The notes: generated by a model from the letters alone, not told the origin. A stretch of 64,000 nucleotides of DNA from Eriocheir sinensis (GCF_024679095.1 NC_066531.1:7425041-7489040), one strand, 5' to 3'; counted from the stretch's first letter, positions 32,784 through 42,600 are shown. A program made the numbers and translations.

Positions 32784-33431
32784 TGTTTAAGGCCACCCCC
32801 CCGGACGCCCAACTCTTCATCCAAGACGTCAGGCTGGCCTGGACCCCCGCCTACCAGTACCTGGGGATGTGGCTCGACAAGGGCCTGTCCTTCATCAAGC
32901 AGGCCACATACCTGAGGGAGAGGACCCAAGCGAGGCTGAACGTTATGAGGGCCATGACAAGAACTCGTGCAGGCGCCACGTTTCCAGTCCTGCGTCTGTT
33001 CTACGTGCAGGCTGTGCGGGCACTCATTGACTACAGTGCGCCTGTCCTCATTGCGCTGTCCCCCACACAGCAAAGGAGGATCGAAGTAGTCCAAAACAAG
33101 GCCATGAGGACCATGCTCGGGGCGCCGGGCTGGGCCAGCAGCAGTGTAATGCAGAGCGAGACCCGCCTCGTGCCCCTGGCCAGCAGGGTCCAGCAGATCG
33201 TTGCCTGCCGAGTGGCCAAGGTCCTCCACCAAGACAGAGAGTCGGTGGCACGAGCGGCGCTCTGCAGAGTCTTGCCACAGAGGCGGGACCTGTTCACCGG
33301 CAAGACCTGGCTGTTGAAGGTGGCTGAGGCTGCCAGCCCCCTACCCCATCTCGACCACCTGCGGCGGGAGGGGCCTGACCGTCCAGCCGCCACCTACGTC
33401 GCTCCACCTCCGTGGCAGCCCCCCACCGCCG
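32780..33431 (+). pseudogene. I-type LINE ORF2 thumb/connection region
   Basis: The frame continues the polymerase with YQYLGMWLDKGLSFIKQATY, VLRLFYVQAVRALIDYSAPV, VVQNKAMRTMLGAPGW and RVQQIVACRVAKVL. YLGxWLD and the RxxLGxPxW block are conserved in this position. It is cut at about 33432 by an antisense CR1 fragment. Confidence 0.88.
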
Positions 33432-33604
33432 AGATCATCATAAGAACATAAGAACGCAGGAGTCTACAAGAGGCCGGTAGGCCTGTACAAGGCAGCTCCT
33501 TTGACCCTAAGCTCCCGTGTATCTAACCCCACCTAATATCGCTGTCCATGAATTTATCTAGTCTATTTTTGAATGTGACAATTGTATTGGCACTCACCAC
33601 ATGA
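33432..33604 (-). mobile_element. 5'-truncated CR1 insertion inside the I-type LINE
   Basis: On the minus strand this reads GTGGTGAGTGCCAATACAAT, through GACAGCGATATTAGGTGGGG, to GTTCTTATGTTCTTATG. That matches 26.30-26.46 kb almost base for base, including the octamer tail. Only the last 170 bases of CR1 were inserted. No clear target duplication was found. Confidence 0.93.
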
Positions 33605-34406
33605 GAGAGAGCTGCCTGCCAGCAAGGCGCGGTGCACACAGGGGGAACTCCTGCAGCACGCGCTCATGGTGGTGGCTCAGGCCAACGCGGGGAGCTGTGC
33701 CGTCTACTGCACCGACGGCTCAGTCGACCCAGAGAGAGGCGCGACAGGCGCGGCGGTTGTCACCGGCAGAGAGACGCTGTCGTGGAGGACGTTAGATCAC
33801 TGCTCCACCTTACAAACCGAGCTGCTGGCCATTAAGCATGCCCTGGAGCACGCCATGCAGCACCGGGAGGGGCCTGTCGTGCTGCACACCGACTCCCGCT
33901 CCTCCCTGCAGGTCCTGCAGCAATGGCGTCCACCGGCTGACAACGTGCGGCTCGTCACCACCATCCTGGGCCTTACCCATAGCATCGCCGCACAGGGGCG
34001 GCACGTCAAACTAAACTGGGTGCCCAGTCACGTAGGCCTGCGTGGGAACGAGGCAGCCGATGCAGCGGCCCGTGCAGCCACCAGCATGCCAGCCGTAACC
34101 AGCAATGTCCTGCCCAGCCTGCAGCAGGTTAAAGTGCAGGCCAGACGCGCTGCCGCCGGCTCCGCAGAGGACCTACACAGGCAGGCTGAGCAGCACTCGC
34201 GGCAGGGGGCCTGGTACGCCATAGCCATCGAACACCGGCCACTTCACCCCCGCCGGGAACTGGATAGGGCGGACCAGGTGACGCTGCACCGCCTCCGGCT
34301 TGGCTACCGCACGCTCCAGGAGATGAGGAACGACTTCGCGGGCCGGCGGTGTGAGCACTGCGAAGCCGTCGCTCATCGCCCCCTGGTCAACTACCTGCTG
34401 TACTGA
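33605..34406 (+). pseudogene. I-type LINE RNase H domain and C-terminus
   Basis: The frame contains an RNase H domain: VYCTDGSVDPERG (Asp), LQTELLAIKHAL (Glu), VVLHTDSRSSLQVL (Asp) and WVPSHVGLRGNEAADAAA (His and Asp). All catalytic residues are present. A C-terminal part follows with ADQVTLHRLRLGYRTL and CEHCEAVAHRPLVNYLLY, the Cys/His end of ORF2. It belongs to the polymerase upstream but is now separated from it by the CR1 insertion, so no single product could be made from this copy. RNase H after the polymerase supports the I group over CR1 or L2. Confidence 0.92.
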
Positions 34407-34705
34407 CCCGCCACGGCCTAGCTCAGACAGCAGCCCGCCGAGGACCCGCAGGACGAGGAGGCGAGAGCCGCCCTTGTGCTCCGGCGGGCTCAGACGACAC
34501 TACCGCGACTCCTGGAGGTGGTGCAGACCGCTCTCCTCCTCCACGCTGACCGCACACCGCTATACTCCCCCCTGTAGGGAGTAGGGTGTGTGATGTGACC
34601 CGACCAGCCACCAGGGTGGCCCTGACACTCCCCCCAGCGGCGGGCCGTTGCCCGCTCATCGACATATATGTACTCATTTGCAATATGTAAGATGTAAAAA
34701 TAATG
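34407..34705 (+). repeat. I-type LINE 3' UTR
   Basis: GC-rich tail with GGGTGTGTGATGTGACCCGA, then AT-rich ATATATGTACTCATTTGCAA, ending in GTAAAAATAATGAAAG. The A-rich end abuts the CT/GA tract of an inverted block D, indicating insertion into that tract. Confidence 0.7.
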
Positions 34706-35260
34706 AAAGAAAAAGAGAGAGGGGGGGAGGTATGGGGGAGAAAGAGGGCGAGGGGAGAGCGTGCGGCGGAGAAGGAGGAGGGTGGGAAAGGGAGGGATGG
34801 GAGTAGGGGAAGCCAGGGGTGGAGGTAGGTGGTGGATACACGTCACAGATACGTCACGCCTCACCTGTTCGAATGTGTAAGTGGCTCACGCAGGTTTTGC
34901 CATCACAGTCGAGAGTAAACGCCATAATTAACCGCATCTGGCATCGGACAAGAGCGTTATAAATTAGCGGAGTGTGTGAAACAATCTGTGCCACAGTCCC
35001 ATGCTGATCCGAGTCTTCGTTTGAAAGATATTTGCGAAAAACGGTGTCATGGGTCTGATATGGATAATAGTTGTCAAGGAGCTGTTCCATGGCAGTACAG
35101 CAAAATGTAGATGCCTACCAGGATAAGTGAATTTCATGAGCCTGATGATTGTGATAAGAAGGAAATACTTACTATGTAAACACACACACACACACGCAGA
35201 CACACACACACGCACACACACACACACGCACACACACACACATACGCAGACACACATAGG
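34706..35260 (-). repeat. Dispersed block D, inverted copy with flipped half
   Basis: 34706-35070 is the reverse complement of 17.11-17.46 kb. 35078-35180 (GGAGCTGTTCCATGG...) instead has the same orientation as in the 17-kb copy. An open frame (35090-34854, minus) crosses the junction here (MEQLLDNYYPYQTHDTVFRK), so this arrangement may be ancestral. Confidence 0.75.
34854..35090 (-). CDS. Open frame in block D, unrecognised
   Basis: 78 residues from an ATG at 35090: MEQLLDNYYPYQTHDTVFRK, then DQHGTVAQIVSHTPLIYNAL and MAFTLDCDGKTCVSHLHIR. The other block D copies break this frame. The protein is unrecognised. It may be an exon linked to the MADF exon on the same strand upstream, but the splice phases were not resolved. 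Confidence 0.3.
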   Translation of the reverse strand: MEQLLDNYYPYQTHDTVFRKYLSNEDSDQHGTVAQIVSHTPLIYNALVRCQMRLIMAFTLDCDGKTCVSHLHIRTGEA

Positions 35261-35280
35261 CTACACACATGCACACTTAC

Positions 35281-35321
<41 letters not shown>

Positions 35322-35440
35322 GACACACATAGGCTACACACATGCACACTTACCTACACAAACACACGCGAACACATACGGACATACATACACACACACA
35401 CATATATACGTGCATACATTCACAAAGAGACAGACACAGG
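35178..35440. repeat. (CA)n with a duplicated 75-bp internal unit
   Basis: CA tracts interrupted twice by CACATAGGCTACACACATGC and ACACTTACCTACACA, about 75 bases apart. Confidence 0.93.
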
Positions 35441-35504
35441 CAGGCGTAACAAAAATTATTGGTGAGCAATGTTTTCTTTCAATAAAGTATTTTGTGTTAC
35501 CTAC

Positions 35505-35700
35505 CTTTGTCATTTCTTTCTCCAGGCGAAAGATTACTCCAGTCGGTGACCACAGCCTCACACACCTCGATCCACATTTTTTCTTTAATATTTTTGTTAC
35601 TGTATTCCTTCAGCTGGAGATCATAAAGAGCTGGTCTCTTCTCCACCTCTGCAATCAGTGTTTCACAGTCAAACAGCTCTTTGAAAGCCATGTCTTCCAC
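35505..35700 (-). CDS. MADF-domain exon
   Basis: From an ATG at 35700 the minus strand encodes MEDMAFKELFDCETLIAEVE, KRPALYDLQLKEYSNKNIKE and KMWIEVCEAVVTDW. It ends at a good donor (GACAAAG|GTAGGT at 35504). LIxxVExRPxLYDxxxKEYxxxxxxxxxWxE is the N-terminal half of the MADF domain, a Myb-related DNA-binding module in arthropod regulators and in the accessory protein of PIF/Harbinger elements. The second half should lie in a later exon and was not found. There is no nearby Harbinger end, so it could be host or transposon. The frame is intact. Confidence 0.75.
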
Positions 35701-36229
35701 CCTCTTCGCTCGCGGAAGGAATAGTTGACTGCCGTGACAGACAAGTCAAGACAGGGAAATCATCGGGTGGCTGGGTGGTGGCAACCGGAAGTGGCCCGTG
35801 TGCATGTACCCATAGAGATGTGTGTGTTCTATTTTGACCATTATCTTGTGGCGGCCACTGACCACTAAAAAGTGGCTCGTGTGAACCCAGACTAATAAGA
35901 CGTCCGTTGTATCGCTCACGTTCACTCCCATTTCACCTCATCGTCCCAAATCGTCTTTTTCATTCTTTTATTTCTGGCGTTTCCTCTTCTTCCCATCTCT
36001 TCCCTCATCTCACGAAGCGGCTGTAGGTCAGATCATAATCTACTTCACTTTGTCATCGTCCTCCTCCTCCTCCTCCTCCTCCCTCTTTACTCTTTTCCTC
36101 TCCCCTTCCCTTCCACGCAGCCTTCACATGATTCCACGAACAAATTCAGGTTACGAAGAAATGCTTTTCATGTTCACGCGTCTCTTCCTCCCCGGCCCCG
36201 CACTCACCCCGCGTCCTCCCTTCCCTTAG
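35701..36229. other. No gene seen; pyrimidine-rich lead to an acceptor
   Basis: Contains (CTC)n at about 36059-36081 and pyrimidine-rich sequence ending CCTCCCTTCCCTTAG|, a plausible intron end before the Ig-like exon. Confidence 0.5.
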
Positions 36230-36287
36230 TGTGCAGGGCGCGGTGGTGGCACACAACCAGACCTCGGGCGTGATCGTGAGCAGACAG
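36230..36287 (+). CDS. Ig-domain exon, left half (interrupted)
   Basis: After a pyrimidine-rich acceptor (TTAG at 36229, or CAG at 36236) the frame reads GAVVAHNQTSGVIVSRQ and then hits the transposon end. Joined over the 8-bp duplication to 49728-49851 it continues SLVLQHLRREHAG without a frame change. SxQSLVLQxxxRxxAG is the typical end of an immunoglobulin domain, and the wording is closest to what I know of Sidestep-like cell-surface proteins of arthropods. The exon may be pseudogenic already. The family is inferred by eye. Confidence 0.5.
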
Positions 36288-36370
36288 TAGGGATGGGCAA
36301 GTACCGTTAATTTGAGTACCGGTAGTACCGGTACCGAAAACTCAAGTACCGTTAGTACCGGTACCGGTAC
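36288..36370. repeat. Left terminal repeat with GTACCGGTACC motifs
   Basis: TAGGGATGGGCAAGTACCG followed by three to four copies of AGTACCGGTACC-like motifs, which may be transposase-binding sites. Confidence 0.75.
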
Positions 36371-36559
36371 CCATAGGAGGTTTTTTTTTCTTAATGACTT
36401 CTGATGAAATCCCCAAACAAATTTCCTGTAAAGAAAACTCTCTCTCTTCCTTCAACTTAATATCAACTAGAGTAGAAATGCAACGTTTAGGAGCCTTCTG
36501 ATTAATGTAAAATCACTTAGGTTTAAGGACAGACCACCTAGTCTGTACCATGGGGTCTG

Positions 36560-36802
36560 TGTGGTCTAATTGTAATGCCCCGACGAGCTTACTTTCCATC
36601 CTTCCTATTTCTCAACACGGCCTCTGCGTGTATCGAAATAACACGAGAAATTAATCAAGATCAGGGTATTCCCCGGCTGCCTGGGATTGAACCCGCGACC
36701 AGCGTGACGGGAGAGCCACTCCTTACCGAGTCGGCCAAAGAGGTACCCCACTGGCTAAGTGGGTTATGGGAGGCTCGTTCATCAGGCCGTCGCCGCACTA
36801 CA
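36560..36802 (-). repeat. tRNA-derived SINE, copy B (inverted)
   Basis: Reverse complement of the SINE at 51.82 kb. It includes box B (GGGATTGAACCC on plus), the box A region CTCCTTACCGAGTCGGCCAA, and the upstream GTAGTGCGGCGAC part. Confidence 0.8.
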
Positions 36803-37130
36803 TACTTTTCTGTAAATCTCTCTCTCTCTCTCTCTCTCTGAATGAAGTGAATATTTATTTTTTCGAAGAAAAAAAATAGCATGTATAGTTATTATGGATG
36901 TACTCGATCATAGTCTAATAACAATAACAATATTTATTAGCAACCTAAAAAAGAAAAAGAATCGGACATGAAGAATTATCCAGTAACTCCAATAAATAAA
37001 TCAAATAATAAAATAATGGAAACGGGAGCTGTGATGGAAACGGAAAGCAGGACAAAATGGTGGGAACTTGTGGAGACGGTCAGCGGGGCAGTGACTCAGC
37101 GTCTACACACAGGGCCCATACCGCGTGATA

Positions 37131-37342
37131 CCACATGGAGGTGGGCGGGCGCCGAGCGTCACTAAGATCCAAACGGTACCGGTACTAGCGGCAATGAGCA
37201 GTGCCGAGTGATCATTAAGCTTCCCGGAACCCAAGTGATCATGATGCTTCGTGGTACCAGTACCGATACCAGGTATCGGTACCAGGTACCGGTACACCGT
37301 TAGGATCTTAGTGACGCTCGGTGCTCGCCCGCCTCCATGTGG
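37131..37342. repeat. Foldback repeat, 40-base arms
   Basis: The left arm (37131-37170, CCACATGGAGGTGGGCGGGC...) and right arm (37303-37342, ...GCCCGCCTCCATGTGG) are inverted with a few mismatches. The loop holds more GTACCGGTAC motifs. The corresponding place on the right side (48.46 kb, inverted) lacks it. Confidence 0.85.
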
Positions 37343-38041
37343 CAGGGCCCATTGAATTAAATTGGTAGGGTCGAGTCGTGGAGGGTCTGGAAATTTTCTC
37401 TGTTGGCGCAAGCCGTGACGTCACGGGGAGCTGGAGGGTTGAGCATTAGGGTGGATCGTTTTTTCACGTTTTCCGATTTGATTTTAGCGGTAGTGCGGAA
37501 AAGTTGTGAATGGACACCAAAATAACTTGTGAAAAATCTTAAAGCTCTGAGACAATATCTTTAGCTTGCACAAACGCACTGAAAACTGGAAAAAGTGGGA
37601 AAAAACTGCCTCCGGTTCATTATCGTTTTAAAACATAGTTTTAAGGAAATCACGTTCCGGTAGCTTCCATTTGAAAGTGATTTCAATACTTTTCAATCTA
37701 GTTTAAGTGTGTTTTCTTCAGCGAAGTCATCTTCTGCTTCCACAAATAGCTTGGAAAATTAGAAAAATACCAGAAATACCAATAATTGACGATTTTGATC
37801 AATTAAGCTCATCGTCATAGATATGGGTACTATGACGTATATTGCACTTGATTTGCTAAATAATGCATATTTCTAAAATGTACAGCACTTAGTTTATGTT
37901 TTCTCAAATTCTATTTGAAGGAGATAACACAATCCAGAACTCACCACGAGGAGGTGGCTGTACGACGAGTTCCGCCCTACCCAACCCATCCTCCCTTCCA
38001 TTGCTAATATCTCTGTACACTGTTTTCAGTGTTCTGTTTAA

Positions 38042-38911
38042 TTAATAAAGCAAATACTGTTTTTTAGTTTCAAACTTGGGTAGTTTTTTCCTTCCATCAA
38101 TTCGGTTTCTTATAAAACCATCACGAGCAGCTGCTCCTACAACTGATTTTGAAGCCTGTGTTACTAATTTAATGTGTCTTTCCACCGCCTGGGTATGACA
38201 GGGAAAATCTGGGAGAGCAGAGGGCTTCTCTTTGGATTTAATTAGAGACATAATGTCCTCTGATGATACTCTTCTCGTGAGAGGTGGTTCTGTCAGTTGG
38301 ATGTTCTGCCAATCGATCATCAAATGAAAGACAGTAGCATGAAATAGTAGCTTCGGTTGTTGGAATTTCCGAATTGTATTTCTTTGAACTGGATTATCTC
38401 TTGCTTTAATTATTCTTCTGTAGCCAATCTCACGAATGGCTGGAGATTCATCATGAATCATAGCAATAAGGAGGTTTTCATACTGAGCAAAGTAAGCATT
38501 GTTTTGCAAAACTTGGTGGACAATATTTCTGCTTTCATCTGACAAAGAACGAGACTTTGTTATCATTGAGAACAAATGCTTTGCACCATTGCTTGCAGAA
38601 GGGTTCATCTTGATATTGAACCATACTGGAACATATACTGCCATGATAAAGTTCACAATCTGAAGCAGCTGATATGAAGGGTTTTCTGTTGAAATGTAGA
38701 GACGGAGAATACGACTTGCCGTTGTTAACCATCTGGCGTGATGTATTTTCCCTGGTTTCATGAGTGCCAATTGGCTGGAACATTCACCAGATGCTACCGC
38801 TCTGTATAGCTGTAGCAAATATGCTTGATCAGTACTTAAATCTAATGAATCCAGTTCAATGGTTTCACTAGGAATTGGATTGAATTCTACTACGGTAGTT
38901 TTCACAGTCAC
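38042..38911 (-). CDS. Nested transposon protein, piece 4 (C-terminal)
   Basis: The 289-residue frame includes LALMKPGKIHHARWLTTASR, ILRLYISTENP, FNIKMNPSASNGAKHLFSMI, FPCHTQAVERHIKLVTQASK and GFIRNRIDGRKKLPKFETKK. The blocks HHARWLTTA and VERHIKLVT look strongly conserved in style. It ends in a stop at 38042-38044, near the left inverted repeat. It is the longest uninterrupted part of the protein, suggesting a fairly young copy. Confidence 0.6.
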   Translation of the reverse strand: MTVKTTVVEFNPIPSETIELDSLDLSTDQAYLLQLYRAVASGECSSQLALMKPGKIHHARWLTTASRILRLYISTENPSYQLLQIVNFIMAVYVPVWFNIKMNPSASNGAKHLFSMITKSRSLSDESRNIVHQVLQNNAYFAQYENLLIAMIHDESPAIREIGYRRIIKARDNPVQRNTIRKFQQPKLLFHATVFHLMIDWQNIQLTEPPLTRRVSSEDIMSLIKSKEKPSALPDFPCHTQAVERHIKLVTQASKSVVGAAARDGFIRNRIDGRKKLPKFETKKQYLLY

Positions 38912-39242
38912 TCAGATGTTTACCAATGGGTCCAGTGAAGCTTGATGGACCAGAAGTTTGACCATCGTAATGACTTATCAAGTGACGGAGAGGTAGCTCG
39001 TTTGCATGTAATAGACATACAAACCAGTGAAGAGGCCTGTTGAGTTTCTCTTCAAGGAGTCTTATAACTCCTCCTCTATGACCTGTGTTTACAGATGTTC
39101 CATCGCAGCCTACAGCAACAATGCTACTGGTATCAATATTGTGTGACTGCAGATAATCAAGTATTGAAGAAGAAATACAAGAAGCAGATCCTGCTATTGG
39201 AGCTAAGTGACCAATATAAAGTGAACCAGGTTCTTGAAGCAA
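38868..39242 (-). CDS. Nested transposon protein, piece 3 (possible catalytic core)
   Basis: The frame has SSIVAVGCDGTSVNTGHRGG, VIRLLEEKLNRPLHWFVCLL and HANELPLRHLISHYDG. A buried strand ending CDGT, with Asp, followed by a LHANEL block with Glu, could be parts of an RNase H-like DDE fold. This is inference only. It overlaps the next piece in a different frame at 38868-38911. Confidence 0.55.
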   Translation of the reverse strand: MLQEPGSLYIGHLAPIAGSASCISSSILDYLQSHNIDTSSIVAVGCDGTSVNTGHRGGVIRLLEEKLNRPLHWFVCLLHANELPLRHLISHYDGQTSGPSSFTGPIGKHLSDCENYRSRIQSNS

Positions 39243-39298
39243 TACTACATGCTCTTCTTGTGCAATCCTAACATACTGCTTTGATTCTACAATTTCTC

Positions 39299-39889
39299 CT
39301 ATTTTGTTGTGTCCTTCCTTCCATCAAAATATATACTTTCAAGTGGTTTCAATAATTTCATGTTTTCTTGGACTTCTGACCTTGCTCTCTTTCTGGCTCT
39401 CCGTACTTTATTTCTGTCAACTACCAAGGATGAGTCACATTTATTTACAAGTCCAGCTCCTTCTAACACAGCAGAAGCTATTGTTGCAGCTGCTCTGTCA
39501 GACACTCCTGTTTTGTCCGACATCACTGCTAGGCTATCAAGTGATACTCGCTGCATTTTTTCCCTCTTATGAAGTCTCCTTACTGTGGGTGAACTGGGTT
39601 CAAACTCTGATGAACTGCTATTATCTGAACTGTCTGTTGAAGAGGAAACTATTGAAAGTGACATATGTGACTGATCTAAGTTATCAGTCGTTTCTTTGCT
39701 TGTTGAGGGCACCGGTTCAGAATGATGCATTCGCATTATGTCTGTGAGTTTTCTCTCTGTTTTCTTTTGCATCTTGGCCGTCAATAAAGCATCCACAGAG
39801 CCAATGACCATCTTTCTAGTAGTTCTTTGATCTATCAAGAACTCCCTTTCTTCAAGTGGCACTTTGCGGAGTCGACTACAGGAGCACAA
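39299..39889 (-). CDS. Nested transposon protein, piece 2
   Basis: The 196-residue frame starts CSCSRLRKVPLEEREFLIDQ. It has a Ser-rich acidic middle (SIVSSSTDSSDNSSSSEFEP) and then SLDSLAVMSDKTGVSDRAAA and a basic run RRARKRARS. Just upstream of its first residues the same frame has further Cys. The region may be a Cys-rich DNA-binding segment followed by a linker, but the function is not assigned. Confidence 0.55.
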   Translation of the reverse strand: MCSCSRLRKVPLEEREFLIDQRTTRKMVIGSVDALLTAKMQKKTERKLTDIMRMHHSEPVPSTSKETTDNLDQSHMSLSIVSSSTDSSDNSSSSEFEPSSPTVRRLHKREKMQRVSLDSLAVMSDKTGVSDRAAATIASAVLEGAGLVNKCDSSLVVDRNKVRRARKRARSEVQENMKLLKPLESIYFDGRKDTTK

Positions 39890-39956
39890 CTCAAAATCTT
39901 CACATTTACAAGCACTAGCATCAAACAGTTTTTTCTCTGCTTGTGTTTGAAAATCT

Positions 39957-40304
39957 TTAAGTTTTGCAAGTTTTTCTCACTTTTCTCACTTCTACTAATT
40001 TCTTCATCTTCACATATTTTGAGTGATAACTTTTTAACATGTCATAGATTCTCTTCTCAGAAACAGTTGGAATTGAGGCTCTTTTCCAAACATTCATCAC
40101 GTGGGAAACTACACAATCACTAATATCTTTAAATGAAGGTTCCTTGTTTGAAGTTATTTTTAGTTGCTGCCTCACGAAAAGGTAGTGTTTCATCACATCG
40201 TGATAAGTAGGAAGATTAAGGTCTTTGAGTTCATTAGGCTGCCCAAACACAACACACGCTTGACTGCGGCTATGTCTGTTGGTTTTTCCTTGAACAGCAG
40301 ACAT
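39957..40304 (-). CDS. Nested transposon protein, piece 1 (N-terminal)
   Basis: On the minus strand an acceptor (attacttacag|GATCACC) precedes an ATG at 40304. The piece has QACVVFGQPNELKDLNLPTY, HDVMKHYLFVRQQL, VVSHVMNVWKRASIPTVSEK and RIYDMLKSYH, then ends Lys/Arg-rich. It is helical and contains W..ASIP. I recall similar multi-copy proteins in other arthropods but know no named family. It probably leads to the 39.89-kb piece by a splice or frameshift. Confidence 0.6.
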   Translation of the reverse strand: MSAVQGKTNRHSRSQACVVFGQPNELKDLNLPTYHDVMKHYLFVRQQLKITSNKEPSFKDISDCVVSHVMNVWKRASIPTVSEKRIYDMLKSYHSKYVKMKKLVEVRKVRKTCKT

Positions 40305-40954
40305 GGTGATCCTGTAAGTAATAAACAAAATCGATATGAATTACCTTTGATTTGTTTCAATATAATATTAAGGCAGTAAAATATTTGCAAAACCTACCAG
40401 AAAAAATTCTCGACACACATCCACTCACAGTGACACATCCACTCCTGTGACAGTCAGATAGACACTGAACGTTGAGGGAACACTGAATATAACCTCGGTG
40501 TGGTATTCAACTGCAGAAGATGACATCGCCGAAGAAAACGCACTTAAACTATATTGAAGAGTATTTAAATCACTTTCAAATGTAAGCTACCGGAACGTGA
40601 TTGCATTAAAACTATGTTTTTAAACGATAATGAACCGGAGGCTTTTTTTCCAGACTTTTTCCAATTTCCAGTGCGTTTGTGCAAGCTGAAGATATTGTCT
40701 CAGAGCTTTAAGATTTTCCACAAGTTATTTTGGTGTCCATTCACAACTTTTCCGCACTACCTCTGAAATCAAATCGGAAAACGTGAAAAAACGATCCACC
40801 CTATTGAGCATGTCACCGCGGATCAGTTTGCGTCAGGCATGGGTACACACACGTTCGTCTCCGCGACCCAATTTGGGTTCCCTGGCTCCGCTCTTGGCTC
40901 CGCTCGCACTGGCTCGCCGAAGCCCACCGCCTAGTGAATGGAGTTTATTTTACC

Positions 40955-41252
40955 ATGCCTTGTTGTGCAGTGCTTAACTGTTCAAATTACCGTAAAGGAA
41001 AGTCAGAATATAAATATTTTCGGTTTCCGAAAGACAAAGAAACATGTGCAAAGTGGATCCATTTGTGTGGGAGAGAAAAGAAAACCGACTTCAATCCAGC
41101 AACTCAGCGAGTATGCAGCAGACACTTTCCTCCTTCAGCATTTCAGAGGAATCTGAAATACGAACTCCTTCGACTACCGGTGCCTTCAAATCAAATAGCA
41201 TTCAAGCCTGGAGCAGTGCCCACCTTACATTTGTCATTGCCACCGGCCACAA
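40955..41252 (+). CDS. P-type transposase exon 1: THAP zinc finger
   Basis: The start is MPCCAVLNCSNYRKG at 40955 (an in-frame Met seven codons upstream is less THAP-like). It continues with KYFRFPKDKETCAKWIHLCG, RVCSRHFPPSAFQRNL and PGAVPTLHLSL. The C2CH residues, the Trp and the late AVPT block are all present, so this THAP finger is intact. It would bind the element's ends. The exon closes at CCACAA|GTAAGT (donor 41253), in phase 1. The phase fits the next exons at 43576 and 44242. Confidence 0.88.
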
Positions 41253-41284
41253 GTAAGTATCTTTCATCGACGTTTTCATCGTCT

Positions 41285-42262
41285 GTCTTTGTCTTTGTCT
41301 GTGTGTGTGTCTGTCCGTCTTTGTCTGTGTGTGTCTGTCCGTCTTTGTCTATGTGTGTGTCTGTCCGTCTTTGTCTCTGTGTGTGTGTCTGTCCGTCTTT
41401 GTCTGTGTGTGTGTCTCTCCGTCTTTAATTGTCTGTGTGTATGTCTGTCCGTCTTCGTCTCTGCGTATGACTGTCCGTCTTTGTCTGTGTGTATGTCTGT
41501 CCGTCTTCGTCTCTGCGTATGACTGTCCGTCTTTGTCTGTGTGTGTGTCTGTCCGTCTTCGTCTCTGCGTGTGACTGTCCGTCTTTGTCTGTGTGTGTGT
41601 CTGTCCGTCTTTGTCTGTGTGTGTCTGTCCGTCTTTGTCTGTGTGTGTGTCTGTCCGTCTTTGTCTGTGTGTGTCTGTCAGTCTATTTCTGTGTGTGTGT
41701 GTGTCACACTTTGTATGTGTGTCTCTCCGTCTTTGTCTGCGTGTGTGTGTCTGTCCGTCTTTGTCTCTGTGTGTGTCTGTCCGTCTTTGTCTGTGTGTGT
41801 GTCTGTCCGTCTTTGCCTCTGTGTGTGTCAGTCCGTCTTTTTTGTCTCTGTGTGTGTGTCTGTCCGTCTTTGTCTGTGTGTGTCTGTCCGTCTTTGTCTG
41901 TGTGTGTGTCTGTCCGTCTTTGTCTGTGTGTGTGTGTCTGTCCGTCTTTGTATGTGTGTGTGTCTGTCCGTCTTTAATTGTCTGTGTGTGTGTCTGTCCG
42001 TCTTTGCCTCTGTGTGTGTCAGTCCGTCTTTGTCTCTGTGTGTGTGTCTGTCCGTCTTTGTCTGTGTGTGTCTGTCCGTCTTTGTCTGTGTGTGTGTCTG
42101 TCCGTCTTTGTCTGTGTGTGTGTCTGTCCGTCTTTGTCTGTGTGTGTGTCTGTCCGTCTTTGTCTGTGTGTGTGTCTGTCCGTCTTTGTCTGTGTGTGTG
42201 TGTCTGTCCGTCTTTATCTGTGTGTGTGTCTGTCCGTCTTTGTCTGTGTGTGTGTGTGTCTG
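41285..42262. repeat. Minisatellite, 20-28-bp units, in transposase intron 1
   Basis: About 38 units of GTCTGTCCGTCTTTGTCTGT plus a variable number of GT. It makes long open frames on both strands (Cys/Val/Leu-rich on plus, Thr/His/Asp-rich on minus), which are artefacts of the repeat. Confidence 0.95.
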
Positions 42263-42273
42263 TCAATAATAAT

Positions 42274-42432
42274 AATAATATTTATTCTGTGTAAATCAAG
42301 TTATACATATTACAAAATGGTTATGCACCAGAGTTATTGACAAGGGTTTTCGTTTTTATTGATTGAACGTTTTACTATTTTTCATAAAGTATAGTTGTAT
42401 CTTATAAGTTCTTTCCAATATAATAGCCTATT

Positions 42433-42469
<37 letters not shown>

Positions 42470-42600
42470 GGTGGTGGTTATTGTTGTTGTTGTGAAAGCA
42501 AGAGAGAAACAAAAGTAGTAATAAATGCCATAAGAAGCTACAATAATAATAATAATAATAATTATAATAATAATAATAATAATGACAATAATAATTCAGA
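42274..42600. repeat. Cluster of trinucleotide repeats
   Basis: (AAT)n at 42266-42280, (AGT)n then (GGT)n at about 42434-42478, and (AAT)n at 42541-42597. Confidence 0.9.

Larger units (their letters stand above)
37447..40803 (-). mobile_element. Unrecognised 3.36-kb DNA transposon nested in the large element
   Basis: The ends are TAGGGTGGATCGTTTTTTCA and its inverse, extending as imperfect inverted repeats of about 290 bases (37447-37735 and 40512-40803). The flanks are TTGAGCAT on both sides (37439-37446 and 40804-40811), an exact 8-bp target duplication. The minus strand carries a protein in four pieces from about 40304 to 38042. An 8-bp duplication and a TAGGG tip would suit a hAT-like element, but the protein shows none of the hAT motifs I know. 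I cannot assign a superfamily. Confidence 0.8.

Noticed and set aside
37447..40803. Calling the nested element hAT from its 8-bp duplication and TAGGG tip
   Set aside because: The protein lacks recognisable hAT features such as the C-terminal dimerisation block, so the superfamily is left open.
41289..42340. Long open frames on both strands (up to about 305 codons, Cys/Val/Leu- or Thr/His/Asp-rich)
   Set aside because: They exist only because the minisatellite unit lacks stops in several frames. The region is the first intron of the P-type transposase.
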